From: Alphaproteobacteria bacterium
GTDB lineage: Bacteria; Pseudomonadota; Alphaproteobacteria; UBA8366; Aestuariispiraceae
Direction of reading: 5' to 3'
DNA: 64,000 nt
NCBI GenBank assembly: GCA_030065235.1
Contig: JASJDC010000002.1
Span: 458,001-522,000, forward strand
Shown here: one piece after another, positions 8,553-18,271 of the stretch
Layout: each line of letters begins with the position of its first letter
Position numbering within the stretch: the stretch's first letter is position 1
Translations under genes and position numbers: made by a program
The notes under the pieces: generated by a model
The model's database searches: none
What the model saw: only the letters and a program-made list of their open reading frames with translations
What the model was told of the DNA's origin: nothing

Positions 8553-8855
8553 TCAAAGGCCGCGTTTCGCCGCTTCCTCCGGGGTCGCCAAGGTCAGGGC
8601 GAGCGCGTGGACCGGCCCGGCGAGTTCGTCTGCGAGCAGTTCATAGACCTGGCGCTGGCGCATCACCCGATCCATCCCGGCGAAAGCGTCCGACACGACG
8701 GTCAGGGCGAAATGCGAGTCGCCGGTGCCAGGCGAGCCGGCATGGCCGTGATGCTTGTGGGACTCGTTTTCGATCTCCAGGCGCGCCGGCGCGAAGGCCT
8801 CGGCGACTTTCTCTCGGATCGTCTGTTCCGTGGCGGTGATCCCTGGTGCGGTCAT
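8553..8855 (-). CDS. bolA: BolA family protein
   Basis: 100 aa. The reading frame continues upstream to 9788 without a stop, but the BolA fold begins at the ATG at 8853-8855 (MTAPGITATEQTIREKVAEAF). Conserved elements are the N-terminal helix, the ESHKHHGHAG segment with its His cluster (putative Fe-S/glutaredoxin ligands), SHFALTVVSDAF and the helix RVMRQRQVYELL with the invariant R.R.V. BolA proteins form [2Fe-2S] complexes with monothiol glutaredoxins and act in iron-sulfur handling and envelope stress. Divergent from the J-domain gene, an arrangement I recall from other alphaproteobacteria. Confidence 0.9.
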   Translation of the reverse strand: MTAPGITATEQTIREKVAEAFAPARLEIENESHKHHGHAGSPGTGDSHFALTVVSDAFAGMDRVMRQRQVYELLADELAGPVHALALTLATPEEAAKRGL

Positions 8856-8987
8856 GGCGGGCTGGGTCCTTTTCTGAGCGCTCTCAGTGTCGGCGCGGCG
8901 CCGGGGCGCGGTCAAGCGGCTCGCGCCGAAGAATGAGGCGAATGTCAAGTCTTGTCGCCGATCCGGCGCCTTCCCATACTCGCACGC

Positions 8988-9632
8988 ATGGATGACGGCG
9001 CGCAGTTTGACGCTTTCGAGCGAGAGCCTCTGGAGACCGGATCGACCCGGTCGCCGGACCTGCGTATGTGCGATCATCCCGAATGCAGCGAAGAAGGATT
9101 GCACCGGGCGCCGATGTCGCCGGATAGGCTGCGCGAGTATTTCTGGTTCTGCCTGGCGCATGTCCGGGAATACAACAAGGCTTGGAACTATTGCGCCGAC
9201 ATGTCGACCGAAGAGGTCGAAGACGCGGTGCGCAACGATGTCACCTGGGGCCGCCCGACCTGGCCCTTGGGCATGATGAGCCGGCAGGATCAGCGCAACG
9301 CCAACCGGGCGCATCCTTTCCAGGAACAGCCGTTCGACGACCCGCTGCGGACGTTCGGAGGTACATTCGGCGGGCCGAGCGGTCGCTCGGATCGCGACAA
9401 GCGCCGAGCTGGCGGAGAAAAACCCCGGGTGCGCGGCGCCATGGCGCGTCATTACCGGGTCTTGCGGCTCCGACCACCGGTCAGCTTGACCGCCCTCAAG
9501 GCCCGCTATAAGGAACTCGCGAAACGTTTGCATCCCGATGTGAACGGCGGCGACAAAGAAGCTGAAGAGCGCCTGAAAGAAATCAACGCAGCCTATGCGG
9601 CGTTGAAGAAAACAGTCCTCCCATCCTCTTGA
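8988..9632 (+). CDS. J-domain (DnaJ-like) protein
   Basis: 214 aa from the ATG at 8988; an earlier TTG at 8952 would add 12 residues and has little support. The N-terminal half has a Cys/His-containing segment ([32 protein letters not shown]) that may bind metal. The C-terminal 60 residues form a J domain with helix II/III and the HPD signature ([20 protein letters not shown]) that stimulates Hsp70 ATPase. The protein lacks the Gly/Phe and zinc-finger regions of DnaJ, so it is a specialised co-chaperone. It sits directly upstream of cobS and cobT, and the bolA-J protein-cobS-cobT order is recurrent in alphaproteobacteria. Confidence 0.82.
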   Translation: MDDGAQFDAFEREPLETGSTRSPDLRMCDHPECSEEGLHRAPMSPDRLREYFWFCLAHVREYNKAWNYCADMSTEEVEDAVRNDVTWGRPTWPLGMMSRQDQRNANRAHPFQEQPFDDPLRTFGGTFGGPSGRSDRDKRRAGGEKPRVRGAMARHYRVLRLRPPVSLTALKARYKELAKRLHPDVNGGDKEAEERLKEINAAYAALKKTVLPSS

Positions 9633-9762
9633 CGCAGGTCCGACTCGGCCGTCCGCCCGCCCGCAGTCATCCAGTCGCGGGGCGGCGGTCGTACCCGATA
9701 CGCCCGCGTCGCCGTCGCCGTTCCCGCTTTGCGAAGAGTTTATGTCGATCCGAGGATTACAG

Positions 9763-10764
9763 ATGTCCGCCGAAGCCATGCCCGCCAACGACCCGCTCGT
9801 CCTGACCGAGCCCGATATTCAAGTCTCGGTGCGAGACGCATTCGGGATCGACACCGATATGACGGTTCCGGGATTCAGCCAGTCCTCTGAACATGTGCCG
9901 GATCACGACGCGGATTATCTGTTCGACCGCGAGACGACCTTGGCGATTCTGGCGGGTTTCGCCCATAACCGGCGGGTGATGATCCAGGGCTATCACGGCA
10001 CCGGCAAATCGACGCATGTCGAACAGGTCGCCGCGCGCCTGAATTGGCCCTGCATCCGGGTCAATCTGGACAGCCATATCAGCCGGATCGATCTGGTCGG
10101 CAAAGACGCCATCGTCTTGAAAGACGGTCAGCAGGTGACCGAGTTCAAGGAAGGCATCCTGCCCTGGGCGCTGCAGAACCCGATTGCGATCTGTTTCGAC
10201 GAATATGACGCCGGCCGGCCGGATGTGATGTTCGTGATCCAGCGCATCCTTGAGCGGGACGGCAAGCTGACCCTGCTGGACCAGACCAAGGTGATCCGCC
10301 CGAACAAGTATTTCCGGATGTTCGCGACCGCCAACACGGTCGGGCTCGGCGACACGACCGGCCTGTATCACGGCACCCAGCCGATCAACCAGGGCCAGAT
10401 GGACCGCTGGTCCATCGTCACCACGCTGAATTACCTGCCGCATGACGATGAGGTCGAGATCATGCTGGCCAAAGCCAAGAGCTATGACACGCCGGAAGGG
10501 CGGGATAAGGCCAACGCCATGGTGCAGTTGGCCGACATGACCCGCACCGGCTTTGTCGGCGGCGACATCTCGACGGTGATGAGCCCGCGGACGGTCCTGA
10601 CCTGGGCTGAGAACGCCGAGATTTTCGGCGATCTGGGATTCGCCTTCCGCGTCACCTTCCTGAACAAATGCGATGAGACGGAACGCGCCATTGTCGCGGA
10701 ATATTACCAGCGTTGCTTCGGCGAAGACCTGCCCGACAGCGCCGCGCATATTCACGTCGCCTAA
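9763..10764 (+). CDS. cobS: cobaltochelatase subunit CobS
   Basis: 333 aa AAA+ ATPase. I chose the ATG at 9763 because GAGGA lies 7 nt upstream; an in-frame ATG at 9742 gives 7 more residues. Walker A is [13 protein letters not shown], Walker [13 protein letters not shown], sensor [12 protein letters not shown], and the segment [16 protein letters not shown] is characteristic of CobS. With CobT it drives the CobN subunit in ATP-dependent insertion of cobalt into hydrogenobyrinate a,c-diamide during aerobic cobalamin synthesis; CobN is not in the window. cobT follows after 38 bp. Confidence 0.92.
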   Translation: MSAEAMPANDPLVLTEPDIQVSVRDAFGIDTDMTVPGFSQSSEHVPDHDADYLFDRETTLAILAGFAHNRRVMIQGYHGTGKSTHVEQVAARLNWPCIRVNLDSHISRIDLVGKDAIVLKDGQQVTEFKEGILPWALQNPIAICFDEYDAGRPDVMFVIQRILERDGKLTLLDQTKVIRPNKYFRMFATANTVGLGDTTGLYHGTQPINQGQMDRWSIVTTLNYLPHDDEVEIMLAKAKSYDTPEGRDKANAMVQLADMTRTGFVGGDISTVMSPRTVLTWAENAEIFGDLGFAFRVTFLNKCDETERAIVAEYYQRCFGEDLPDSAAHIHVA

Positions 10765-10802
10765 GCGGGGCTGAAGCCCGCCGGATTTGTCAGGGGACCG
10801 CC

Positions 10803-12680
10803 GTGTCCGACGTCAAGGAACCAGTCGAAGAGTTCAAGCGCGCCAACGCGTGCGCTTTTCGCGCTGTCGCCGAAGAGGCGCATACTGAGGTCGTCTACGG
10901 CGCCGACAGCGCGGCGATCACCGGGGACCGCGCCCGGCTGCCGGCGCCGAGCCGGAAATTCACCGCCGAAGAAATCGCCCGCTGTCGGGGCGAGGCCGAC
11001 GGTCTGGCGATCCGCCAGCGCCATCACGACCCGCTGCAGCACGCCCGCGCCACGCCCGGCGGCGAGGTCGCGCCGGCGCTCTTCAACGCCCTTGAGGAAG
11101 CCCGGATCGAAGCCGTCGGCGGCAAGCATATGGCCGGTCTGCGCGACAACATGGCGGCGGCGCTGGAGGAACATTACCTGCGGCTGGGATTTCATCGGGT
11201 CAACGACCGGACGGAAGCCACCATGCCCGAAGTCGTGCGCCTGATGGCGCGGGAATACATGACCGGCATGCCGCCGCCGCCCGCCGCCAAGAACGCGTTC
11301 GATCAGTGGGCGCCGCATCTTCAACCTCAGATCGGCGACATGTTGGACGCGCTAAAGGCCAATATCGACAGCCAGCAGGATTACGCCGAGGCGGCGCGGC
11401 GTTTGATCCAGCATATGAATATCGACATCGCGCCGGACGACGCATCGGAGTCGGGCGATGAAAGCGACGACGATTCGAGCGCCCATGACGATGAACAGGT
11501 GCGCGGCGAGGAACAGGGCGAGTCCGGCGACGAGCAATCGAGCGCCGAGCAGAATTCGTCCGAAATGTCCGAGGGCGAAGGCGACGCCGAGGATATGGGC
11601 GAGGTCTCCGACGAGGATATCGAGGGCGAAATGCAGCCTTCTTCCGGCAGTGAAGAGCCCGGCGACATGGGCAAACGCTGGCGGCCGGAACACGACCTTA
11701 GCAATGTCCCGCGCGAAGAGTTTTATCACGCCTTCACGCAAGGCTTCGACGAAATCATCGCCGCCGAGGAGCTGTGCGACTCCGAGGAACTGTCGCGCCT
11801 GCGCCAGATGCTGGATCAGCAGCTCACCCATCTTCAAGGCATCATCGGCAAGCTCGCCAACCGGCTGCAACGGCGCTTGATGGCGCAACAGCAGCGGTCG
11901 TGGGATTTCGATTTGGAGGAAGGCTTGCTGGACACCGGGCGGCTGGGGCGCGTCGTCACCAACCCGACCCATCCGTTGTCCTTCAAACAGGAAAGCGACA
12001 CCGAGTTTCGCGATACGGTGGTGACGCTGTTGATCGACAATTCCGGCTCGATGCGCGGACGGCCGATTTCGATCGCGGCGATGAGCGCCGACATCCTCGC
12101 CCGCACCCTTGAACGCTGCGGCGTCAAGGTAGAGATACTCGGCTTCACCACCCGCGCCTGGAAGGGCGGTCAGGCGCGCGAAGCCTGGATCGCCGACGGC
12201 AAGCCGCAAAATCCCGGGCGTCTGAACGACTTGCGCCACATCATCTATAAAGGCGCCGACTTGCCCTATCGACGGGGCCGGAAGAATCTCGGCCTGATGC
12301 TGCGCGAAGGGTTGTTGAAGGAGAATATCGACGGCGAGGCGCTGCTCTGGGCGCATCAGCGTCTGATCGGTCGGTCGGAAGAGCGCCGCATCCTGATGGT
12401 GATCTCGGACGGGGCGCCGGTGGATGATTCCACACTTTCGGTAAATGCCGGCAACTATCTCGAACGCCACCTGCGCGACGTCATCCAATATATCGAGGCC
12501 GTCTCGCCGATCGAACTGGTGGCGATCGGAATCGGCCACGACGTCACCCGCTATTACAAACGTGCTGTAACGATCGTGGATGTCGAGCAGCTCGGCGGTA
12601 CGATGATGGAGCAGCTGGCCGATCTGTTCGACGAGAATCTGGGCGCGCGCCCGAAAGGCAGGCTGCGTCGCGCGAGCTAA
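10803..12680 (+). CDS. cobT: cobaltochelatase subunit CobT
   Basis: 625 aa from a GTG at 10803, preceded by AGGGG (10792-10796); the frame is open further upstream but overlaps cobS there. The N-terminal third is helical (CobT N domain), residues about 220-315 are an extremely acidic Glu/Asp/Ser-rich linker, and the C-terminal 200 residues are a von Willebrand A domain with the MIDAS motif DNSGSMRG (DxSxS). This matches CobT, which forms a two-tiered ring with CobS. Operonic with cobS. Presence of cobS-cobT implies the oxygen-dependent cobalamin route; MeaB at the right end fits a B12-dependent mutase in the same organism (inference). Confidence 0.92.
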   Translation: MSDVKEPVEEFKRANACAFRAVAEEAHTEVVYGADSAAITGDRARLPAPSRKFTAEEIARCRGEADGLAIRQRHHDPLQHARATPGGEVAPALFNALEEARIEAVGGKHMAGLRDNMAAALEEHYLRLGFHRVNDRTEATMPEVVRLMAREYMTGMPPPPAAKNAFDQWAPHLQPQIGDMLDALKANIDSQQDYAEAARRLIQHMNIDIAPDDASESGDESDDDSSAHDDEQVRGEEQGESGDEQSSAEQNSSEMSEGEGDAEDMGEVSDEDIEGEMQPSSGSEEPGDMGKRWRPEHDLSNVPREEFYHAFTQGFDEIIAAEELCDSEELSRLRQMLDQQLTHLQGIIGKLANRLQRRLMAQQQRSWDFDLEEGLLDTGRLGRVVTNPTHPLSFKQESDTEFRDTVVTLLIDNSGSMRGRPISIAAMSADILARTLERCGVKVEILGFTTRAWKGGQAREAWIADGKPQNPGRLNDLRHIIYKGADLPYRRGRKNLGLMLREGLLKENIDGEALLWAHQRLIGRSEERRILMVISDGAPVDDSTLSVNAGNYLERHLRDVIQYIEAVSPIELVAIGIGHDVTRYYKRAVTIVDVEQLGGTMMEQLADLFDENLGARPKGRLRRAS

Positions 12681-12692
12681 GTCCGTGCGATG

Positions 12693-13658
12693 TCACTCGC
12701 GTCCGAGCGGGCGAGACAAGAGATCGTCGATCACGGCGTCGATCTCAGCGCCCCGATCGACGATCGCATGGACCGCTTCGCAAATCGGCAGCGAGACGCC
12801 ATACCGTTCGGCTAGGGCGACCGCGGCCTGCGCCGTCCAGACGCCCTCCGCCAAAGCCTTGTCGGACCCGATCAGATCTTGAAGCGCGACGCCCCGTCCC
12901 AATGCATGACCCAGCGCCATGTTGCGCGACTGCAAACTGCCGGCGGTCAGCACCAGATCGCCCAAACCGCTCAAGCCCATCACGGTTTCCATCCGCGCCC
13001 CTCGGGCTGCGGCCAACCGGGCGATTTCGGCAAGCCCGCGCGTGATCAGGGCGGCGCGCGGATTGTCGCCCAGCCCTTTGCCGGCGACGATCCCACAGGC
13101 GATGGCGAGGACGTTCTTCAACGCCCCGCCGACATCGACGCCCATCACATCGTCGCTGGCGTAGGGCCGGAAGGCGCGGCTGGCCAGACTGGTCTGGATA
13201 TAGCGCGCGATCTCAAGATCGGCGCAAGCGGCGACCACAGCCGTCGGGCGTTCGGCGACGACCTCCGCGGCGAAGGACGGTCCGGAGACGACGCCGATCG
13301 GGTGATCCGGCGCGGCCTGCTGTGCGACCTCACTCATCAATTGCAAAGACCCGCGCTCGATCCCCTTGGCGCCGATGGCGATAGGCGCCGCGCGTGGTAT
13401 GGCCGGGCCGCAGGCTTCCAAAACCGACCGGATGGTCTGTGCTGGGGTTGCGACCAAGATCAGATCGGCTTCGGCCGTCGCTTCCACTATGGAAGAAAAG
13501 ACCGGAAAATCCGCTTTGGCCGCTGTTGTCTCAGGGTCGCGCGCCCAAACTTTGACCTCAGCCCCGGCGCGGCGGGCGGAGACGGCCAGCGCGCGGCCCC
13601 AGGCGCCGCCGCCCAAGACGGCCACCCGACGCGCCGCGCTGCGCGTCTTAGACGCCAT
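12693..13658 (-). CDS. gpsA: glycerol-3-phosphate dehydrogenase [NAD(P)+]
   Basis: 321 aa. Reduces dihydroxyacetone phosphate to sn-glycerol-3-phosphate for phospholipid synthesis. Rossmann motif [15 protein letters not shown] at residues about 13-27; [11 protein letters not shown]; catalytic Lys in [39 protein letters not shown]. Its start overlaps the end of tsaD by 11 bp, so the two are cotranscribed (tsaD first), as in many alphaproteobacteria. It converges on cobT with only 12 bp between stops. Confidence 0.94.
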   Translation of the reverse strand: MASKTRSAARRVAVLGGGAWGRALAVSARRAGAEVKVWARDPETTAAKADFPVFSSIVEATAEADLILVATPAQTIRSVLEACGPAIPRAAPIAIGAKGIERGSLQLMSEVAQQAAPDHPIGVVSGPSFAAEVVAERPTAVVAACADLEIARYIQTSLASRAFRPYASDDVMGVDVGGALKNVLAIACGIVAGKGLGDNPRAALITRGLAEIARLAAARGARMETVMGLSGLGDLVLTAGSLQSRNMALGHALGRGVALQDLIGSDKALAEGVWTAQAAVALAERYGVSLPICEAVHAIVDRGAEIDAVIDDLLSRPLGRE

Positions 13659-14733
13659 GGGCGCCGGCGCCCTTCTTGATCACCGCCTCCGGATCGAGCG
13701 GCCAGCGCGGACGCGGCTTGAAACCCAGATCGTCGATCAACCCTTCGCGCAACCGCTCCAGCCCGGCCCAGGCCACCATCGCCCCGTTGTCGGTGCAGAG
13801 CGCCAGAGGCGGCGCCGCGAAACGCGCGCTCTCGGACCGGCACAGCGTTTCCAGCACGGCGCGGAGATGCGTATTCGCCGCGACGCCGCCGGCGACGACG
13901 AGCGTCGGCGCGGCGTCGGGATTCTCGCTGCGAAACCGCCCTAGCGCCCGTCGGCAGCGATCCAGCAAGACGTCGCCGGCGGCGGCCTGAAACCCGGCGC
14001 TCAAATCGGCCGCCAGTTGGGCGGAGACGGACCCGCCCTGCGTCTCGCGCTCGACCGTCTGCCGAACCGCCGTCTTCAGACCGGCGAAGGAAAAATTCAG
14101 GTCCGTCCGCCCGACCATCGGACGCGGCAGGGCGAAGCGACACGGATCGCCGTTCCGCGCCGCCTGTTCGACGGCGGGGCCGCCCGGATAGCCGAGGCCG
14201 AGCAGTTTGGCGGTCTTGTCGAACGCCTCGCCGATCGCATCATCCAAGGTCGCGCCATAGAGCCGGTACGCGCCGACTCCCTGCACCGACAGCAACTGGC
14301 AATGACCGCCGGAAACCAGCAACAGGAGATAGGGAAAACAGACATCGCCGCTATCGTCGCCAGAAGCCAGCCGCGCCGTCAGCGCATGCGCCTCCAGATG
14401 ATTGACGGCGATGAAGGGCAACTCGGCGCCCAAGGCGATGGTTTTGCCCGCCGTCGCGCCGACGATCACGCCGCCGATCAGGCCCGGACCAGCGGTCGCC
14501 GCGACCGCGTCCAGATCGGCATAGTCCAGGCCGGCCTCGCGCATCGCCTGACCGACGACCGGAGACAAATGGTCCAGATGGCTGCGCGCGGCGATCTCCG
14601 GTACGACGCCGCCGAAAGGCCGATGATCCTCCAACTGCGAGACCACCACATTCGACAGAATCGCCCCGTCCTCGCGCACCACCGCAGCCGCGGTCTCGTC
14701 GCAGGAGGTTTCGATGCCCAGAACCGTCTTCAT
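13648..14733 (-). CDS. tsaD: tRNA N6-adenosine threonylcarbamoyltransferase TsaD
   Basis: 361 aa from the ATG at 14731-14733 ([19 protein letters not shown]); the frame is open 19 codons further but those residues are not conserved. TsaD, with TsaB and TsaE, transfers threonylcarbamoyl to A37 of ANN-decoding tRNAs. Motifs: ASKH/Hsp70-type phosphate-binding IETSCDET, metal-binding His pair in [23 protein letters not shown], and [10 protein letters not shown]. Forms an operon with gpsA and is divergent from hemC with about 200 bp between, a classic alphaproteobacterial order. Confidence 0.94.
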   Translation of the reverse strand: MKTVLGIETSCDETAAAVVREDGAILSNVVVSQLEDHRPFGGVVPEIAARSHLDHLSPVVGQAMREAGLDYADLDAVAATAGPGLIGGVIVGATAGKTIALGAELPFIAVNHLEAHALTARLASGDDSGDVCFPYLLLLVSGGHCQLLSVQGVGAYRLYGATLDDAIGEAFDKTAKLLGLGYPGGPAVEQAARNGDPCRFALPRPMVGRTDLNFSFAGLKTAVRQTVERETQGGSVSAQLAADLSAGFQAAAGDVLLDRCRRALGRFRSENPDAAPTLVVAGGVAANTHLRAVLETLCRSESARFAAPPLALCTDNGAMVAWAGLERLREGLIDDLGFKPRPRWPLDPEAVIKKGAGAHGV

Positions 14734-14939
14734 ACCGCCGCGGATTTCATCCTTTTCTTCTCGGTTTCTCCGCCGGCGCCGGCTTGCCAAAGCCGGTGCA
14801 ATATCAGCTAGATGCGGAGGCGGTCGCGCAAGGCGCGGCGCGCAGACAAGTACGGGCCGGTCATAGCCTTCGGGACGGGCGGGTTCAAACCTCTTATCGG
14901 CCCGGCGCTCGGCGGCGGCCGCAGCGAAATGCTGGGATC

Positions 14940-15848
14940 ATGAAGACGCTACGCATCGGAACTCGCGGCTCGCCTTTGGCGATGGTCCAGGCTCATGAAA
15001 CGCGCGACCGGTTGATCGCCGCCAATCCCGTACTGACGGTCGAGATCGTCGAGATCAAGACCACCGGCGATCAGGTGCTCGACCGGCGGCTCAGCGAAAT
15101 TGGCGGCAAAGGTCTGTTCACCAAGGAACTCGATGAGGCCTTGCTGGACGGGCGCTGCGATATCGGCGTGCATTCGTTGAAGGATATGGAGACCGAGATC
15201 CATCCGGCGATTGCGATCGGCGCGGTGCTGCCGCGGGAGGATGTGCGCGACGCCTTCATCTGCGCCGAGTTCGACGGGCTGGCGGCTCTGCCGCCCAACT
15301 CCGTCGTCGGCACCTCGTCGCTGCGACGCCAGGCGCAGATCCTGGCGCAACGCCCCGATCTGCGAGTCGAATCCTTCCGCGGTAATGTCCAGACACGGTT
15401 GAAGAAACTGGAAGCGGGCGAGGCAGCGGCGACGATGCTGGCCATGGCCGGGCTGAACCGGCTCTCTCTATCGGACGCCCGGATACACCCGATCGAGCCC
15501 GAAGAGCTCTTGCCCGCAGTCGCCCAAGGCGCCATCGCCATCACGCGCCGCAAGGACGATCCGGAAACAGCTGAGAAGGCCGACGGGCTAAACGATCCGG
15601 ACAGCCATTTGCGCGTCAGAATCGAACGCGCTTTCCTCGCGACGCTCGAAGGCTCGTGCCGAACGCCAATCGCCGGACTCGCCTTGCTGCAGGGCGACAC
15701 GGTCTGGTTTCGCGGCTTGACCGCGCGGCCCGATGGGACGGGCGTCTTGCGCGTCGAGCGCCGGGGCTCCCGCGCCGACGGCGAGGCGATCGGGCGCGAA
15801 GCCGGCCAGGAACTGCTCCCGCATATGGATGAGAGCTATCGCCCATGA
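14940..15848 (+). CDS. hemC: porphobilinogen deaminase (hydroxymethylbilane synthase)
   Basis: 302 aa from the ATG at 14940 (MKTLRIGTRGSPLAMVQAHE); the frame is open upstream without conserved residues. Polymerises four porphobilinogens to hydroxymethylbilane in haem synthesis. Seen: KTTGDQVLDRRLSEIGGKGLFTKE in pieces, DIGVHSLKDME with the catalytic Asp region, GTSSLRRQAQI, FRGNVQTRLKKL, and the dipyrromethane-anchoring Cys in LEGSCRTPIAGLA. Its last codon overlaps the start of the HemD-Mic60 gene (ATGA), indicating coupled translation. Confidence 0.95.
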   Translation: MKTLRIGTRGSPLAMVQAHETRDRLIAANPVLTVEIVEIKTTGDQVLDRRLSEIGGKGLFTKELDEALLDGRCDIGVHSLKDMETEIHPAIAIGAVLPREDVRDAFICAEFDGLAALPPNSVVGTSSLRRQAQILAQRPDLRVESFRGNVQTRLKKLEAGEAAATMLAMAGLNRLSLSDARIHPIEPEELLPAVAQGAIAITRRKDDPETAEKADGLNDPDSHLRVRIERAFLATLEGSCRTPIAGLALLQGDTVWFRGLTARPDGTGVLRVERRGSRADGEAIGREAGQELLPHMDESYRP

Positions 15849-18271
15849 CGTCGGATTCGGGGGGCGATGATGACGGCCCGGCCGTATGGATTCCGCGCCC
15901 GCTCGACGATGCGCGGCCGTTGGCCGAGACTCTCGCCGAACTAGGCTACGCGCCGCTGATCGCGCCGCTGATGGCGATTAAGTTCGAGCCGGCGGAAGTC
16001 GCATTGGCGCCGGGCGACGCCCTGGTCTTCACATCGGCGAATGGCGTGCGCGCCTTCGCCGCCGCCAACCCAACCGAGGCGCATCGCGACAGAACCGTTT
16101 TCGCGGTCGGGGCCGCCACAGCGTCCCAAGCGCATGACGCAGGTTTTTCGGACATTCGCGACGCCGCCGGCGATGTTGAGACCCTGACCGAGCGGATCGC
16201 CGCCGATTGGCGGCCTTATAATGGCGTCTTGCATCACATCGCCGGCGCGACCGTGGCGGGCGACCTGAAGGGAACGCTGGAGCGGCGCGGCTATCGCGTT
16301 GCGCGGCATGTGCTGTATCGCGCCGACCCGGCCGATACCTTGCCCGAAGCGGTCGAAACGGCGCTGAAGGGCGGGACCCTGGCCGCCGCCCTCTTCTATT
16401 CCCCGAGAACCGCGCGCATCGCCGCGGAACTGATCGCCGCGCAAAAGCTGAAATCCGCTTTGACGGACGTTCGACCGCTCTGCTTGAGCGCGGCTGTAGC
16501 GGATGTTTTGGATCAAGCCAATTGGCCGGGCGTCGCCACGGCGGCGGAGCCGACGCAGGCTTCCTTGTTGCAACTGCTTCAATCCACGATAAAACCATTA
16601 GGCGAAGCCCATCATGAGGACACAGGCGAAACGATGACGCCCGGCTCGGACGAGACTGCGGAAAAAGGCGACGAAGCGGCCGAGAGCCCTGGTTCATTGA
16701 CGCCGGCGGATGGCGAAGCGGTCATCGACCGGTTCGGCGGCATACGGCCGATGGCCGCCGCATTGGATATCGCCGTCAGCACGGTTCAAGGCTGGAAATC
16801 GCGCAATCATATTCCGGAGAACCGCTGGGACGACGTGCTGCAGGCGGCGGAGAAGTCCGGCGTCTCGCTGACCGCCGCGCCGCCTTCCGAAGCGCCGTCC
16901 GACGCGCCGTCCGAGGACGCAACGCCTGAAGCGGATGCCGGTCAGGCGGCGGCCGACGCGGACGAAACGTTAGAATCCGAACAGACGCCGCAACAGGCGG
17001 ATGAACCACTTGCCGAACAGGGCGCCGAAGAATCAGACGAGCAGGCCGACGCGCCGCCCCCCGAAAAGACTGAAGCGCCGAAGCGCAGCGGCGGAAATTG
17101 GCTGGCGTTAGCCCTTTCAATCCTGGCCCTGGCGGCGGTTTTGACCAGCGGCTATTGGGGGCCGATTGTCGATCCGATTGCGTCCCAGCATCTGGGGGCC
17201 GCGTTCGGGCGGGCGCCGGCAGCGGAGCTCTTCGAGACGCAGGCCGCGCAAGAGGCTGAGATCACCGCGCTGGAGACCCGGATCGACGAATTGAAGGGGC
17301 AATTGGAGTCGGTCACCGCGGAAAGGGATCAGGCGATCGACGCGTTCGGCGCCGCCCTGAACACACGCTTCGTCGAGCTCGAAAACGCGCTGGCCGCCGC
17401 CGAAGCCCAGGCCGACTCCGCCCGCGCCGGCGGTCCTTCCAGCTTGGATCTGGACGCTGTGGCGGATCGGCTGGCGGCGCTGGAAACCGGTCAGGAAACG
17501 CTGGCCGCCGCCGCCTCGGATGAGGCGATGCGAGAGGCGTTGGACGCGTTCCGGTTGAGGCTCGATGCAATCAGCGAGTCGGTTCGGGACGGTATGGCGC
17601 GGTTCGAACGTTCGGTCGGCGGCGCCGATGACCGCTACGCCGCGGTGACCGCCGGGCTGGATGTGCTGCGCTCGGATATTGACGGCCTGCGCGCCGAGAT
17701 CGAAGCCGTCCGGGCTGAGAAGAGCGGCGCTATCGGCGCCGGGCCTTTGCTGATGACCGTCGCCCAGTTGGAAAGCGTTGTCGCTTCCGGCGGCGACGCG
17801 CGCGGCCTGCTCGCCGTGATGGATTCGCTGGCGGCCGACCGCGCTTCGCTGCACGAGCCGATTGGCGCGCTCAAGGACGCCTTGCAGGCCGCGCCGCCGA
17901 CGCTGGCGGCCCTGCGCCAGGATTTCGACAGGCTGGCGCCCGAGGTCGACAAGGCGGAGCGGTTGCAAGGCGCGGATAATTGGGTCGACGAGACCGTCGC
18001 AACCTTGCGCGGTCTTGTCTCGGTGCGCCGGACCGGCGACGCGCCCGATTTGCCGATCGCCAGCCGCGCGGAAGCCGCCTTGGCGAAAGGGGAACTCGCC
18101 GCCGCGATCGCCTTGGTCGCCCCTTTGGCTGAAGCGAATGACGCAATCGCCGCCTGGATCGCGCGGGCGGAAGCGCGCGTGCGCGCCGACGCCGCGATGA
18201 AAGACCTGCGCGAGGCGAGCCTTCGGATCGCCGCGGCGACCGGACCGGCCAGTCCTGAGGCGACCGAATGA
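15845..18271 (+). CDS. hemD: uroporphyrinogen-III synthase (HemD) fused to a mitofilin/Mic60-like membrane protein
   Basis: One open frame of 808 codons. Residues 1-260 are a HemD-like two-lobed domain (VWIPRPLDDARPLAETLAELG, LVFTSANGVRAFAAANP, FYSPRTARIAAELI), which would close hydroxymethylbilane to uroporphyrinogen III. Residues about 288-338 carry a helix-turn-helix-like segment (RFGGIRPMAAALDIAVSTV, QGWKSRNHIP). An acidic Pro/Ala linker leads to a transmembrane helix (about 418-438), then a long coiled coil (about 450-640) and a C-terminal domain resembling mitofilin. In most alphaproteobacteria known to me hemD and mic60 are separate neighbours. An ATG at 16634 (residue 264), with AGG about 9 nt before it, could also start a free Mic60. 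hemY overlaps the end by 4 bp. Confidence 0.82.
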   Translation: MTSDSGGDDDGPAVWIPRPLDDARPLAETLAELGYAPLIAPLMAIKFEPAEVALAPGDALVFTSANGVRAFAAANPTEAHRDRTVFAVGAATASQAHDAGFSDIRDAAGDVETLTERIAADWRPYNGVLHHIAGATVAGDLKGTLERRGYRVARHVLYRADPADTLPEAVETALKGGTLAAALFYSPRTARIAAELIAAQKLKSALTDVRPLCLSAAVADVLDQANWPGVATAAEPTQASLLQLLQSTIKPLGEAHHEDTGETMTPGSDETAEKGDEAAESPGSLTPADGEAVIDRFGGIRPMAAALDIAVSTVQGWKSRNHIPENRWDDVLQAAEKSGVSLTAAPPSEAPSDAPSEDATPEADAGQAAADADETLESEQTPQQADEPLAEQGAEESDEQADAPPPEKTEAPKRSGGNWLALALSILALAAVLTSGYWGPIVDPIASQHLGAAFGRAPAAELFETQAAQEAEITALETRIDELKGQLESVTAERDQAIDAFGAALNTRFVELENALAAAEAQADSARAGGPSSLDLDAVADRLAALETGQETLAAAASDEAMREALDAFRLRLDAISESVRDGMARFERSVGGADDRYAAVTAGLDVLRSDIDGLRAEIEAVRAEKSGAIGAGPLLMTVAQLESVVASGGDARGLLAVMDSLAADRASLHEPIGALKDALQAAPPTLAALRQDFDRLAPEVDKAERLQGADNWVDETVATLRGLVSVRRTGDAPDLPIASRAEAALAKGELAAAIALVAPLAEANDAIAAWIARAEARVRADAAMKDLREASLRIAAATGPASPEATE

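Noticed and set aside
8553-9788. Extension of bolA to a 411-residue protein
   Set aside because: The upstream part overlaps the J-domain gene and cobS leader and lacks protein-like features; BolA starts at 8855.
11352-12539. Leftward frame of 395 codons opposite cobT
   Set aside because: Shadow of cobT, whose motifs and operon context are clear.
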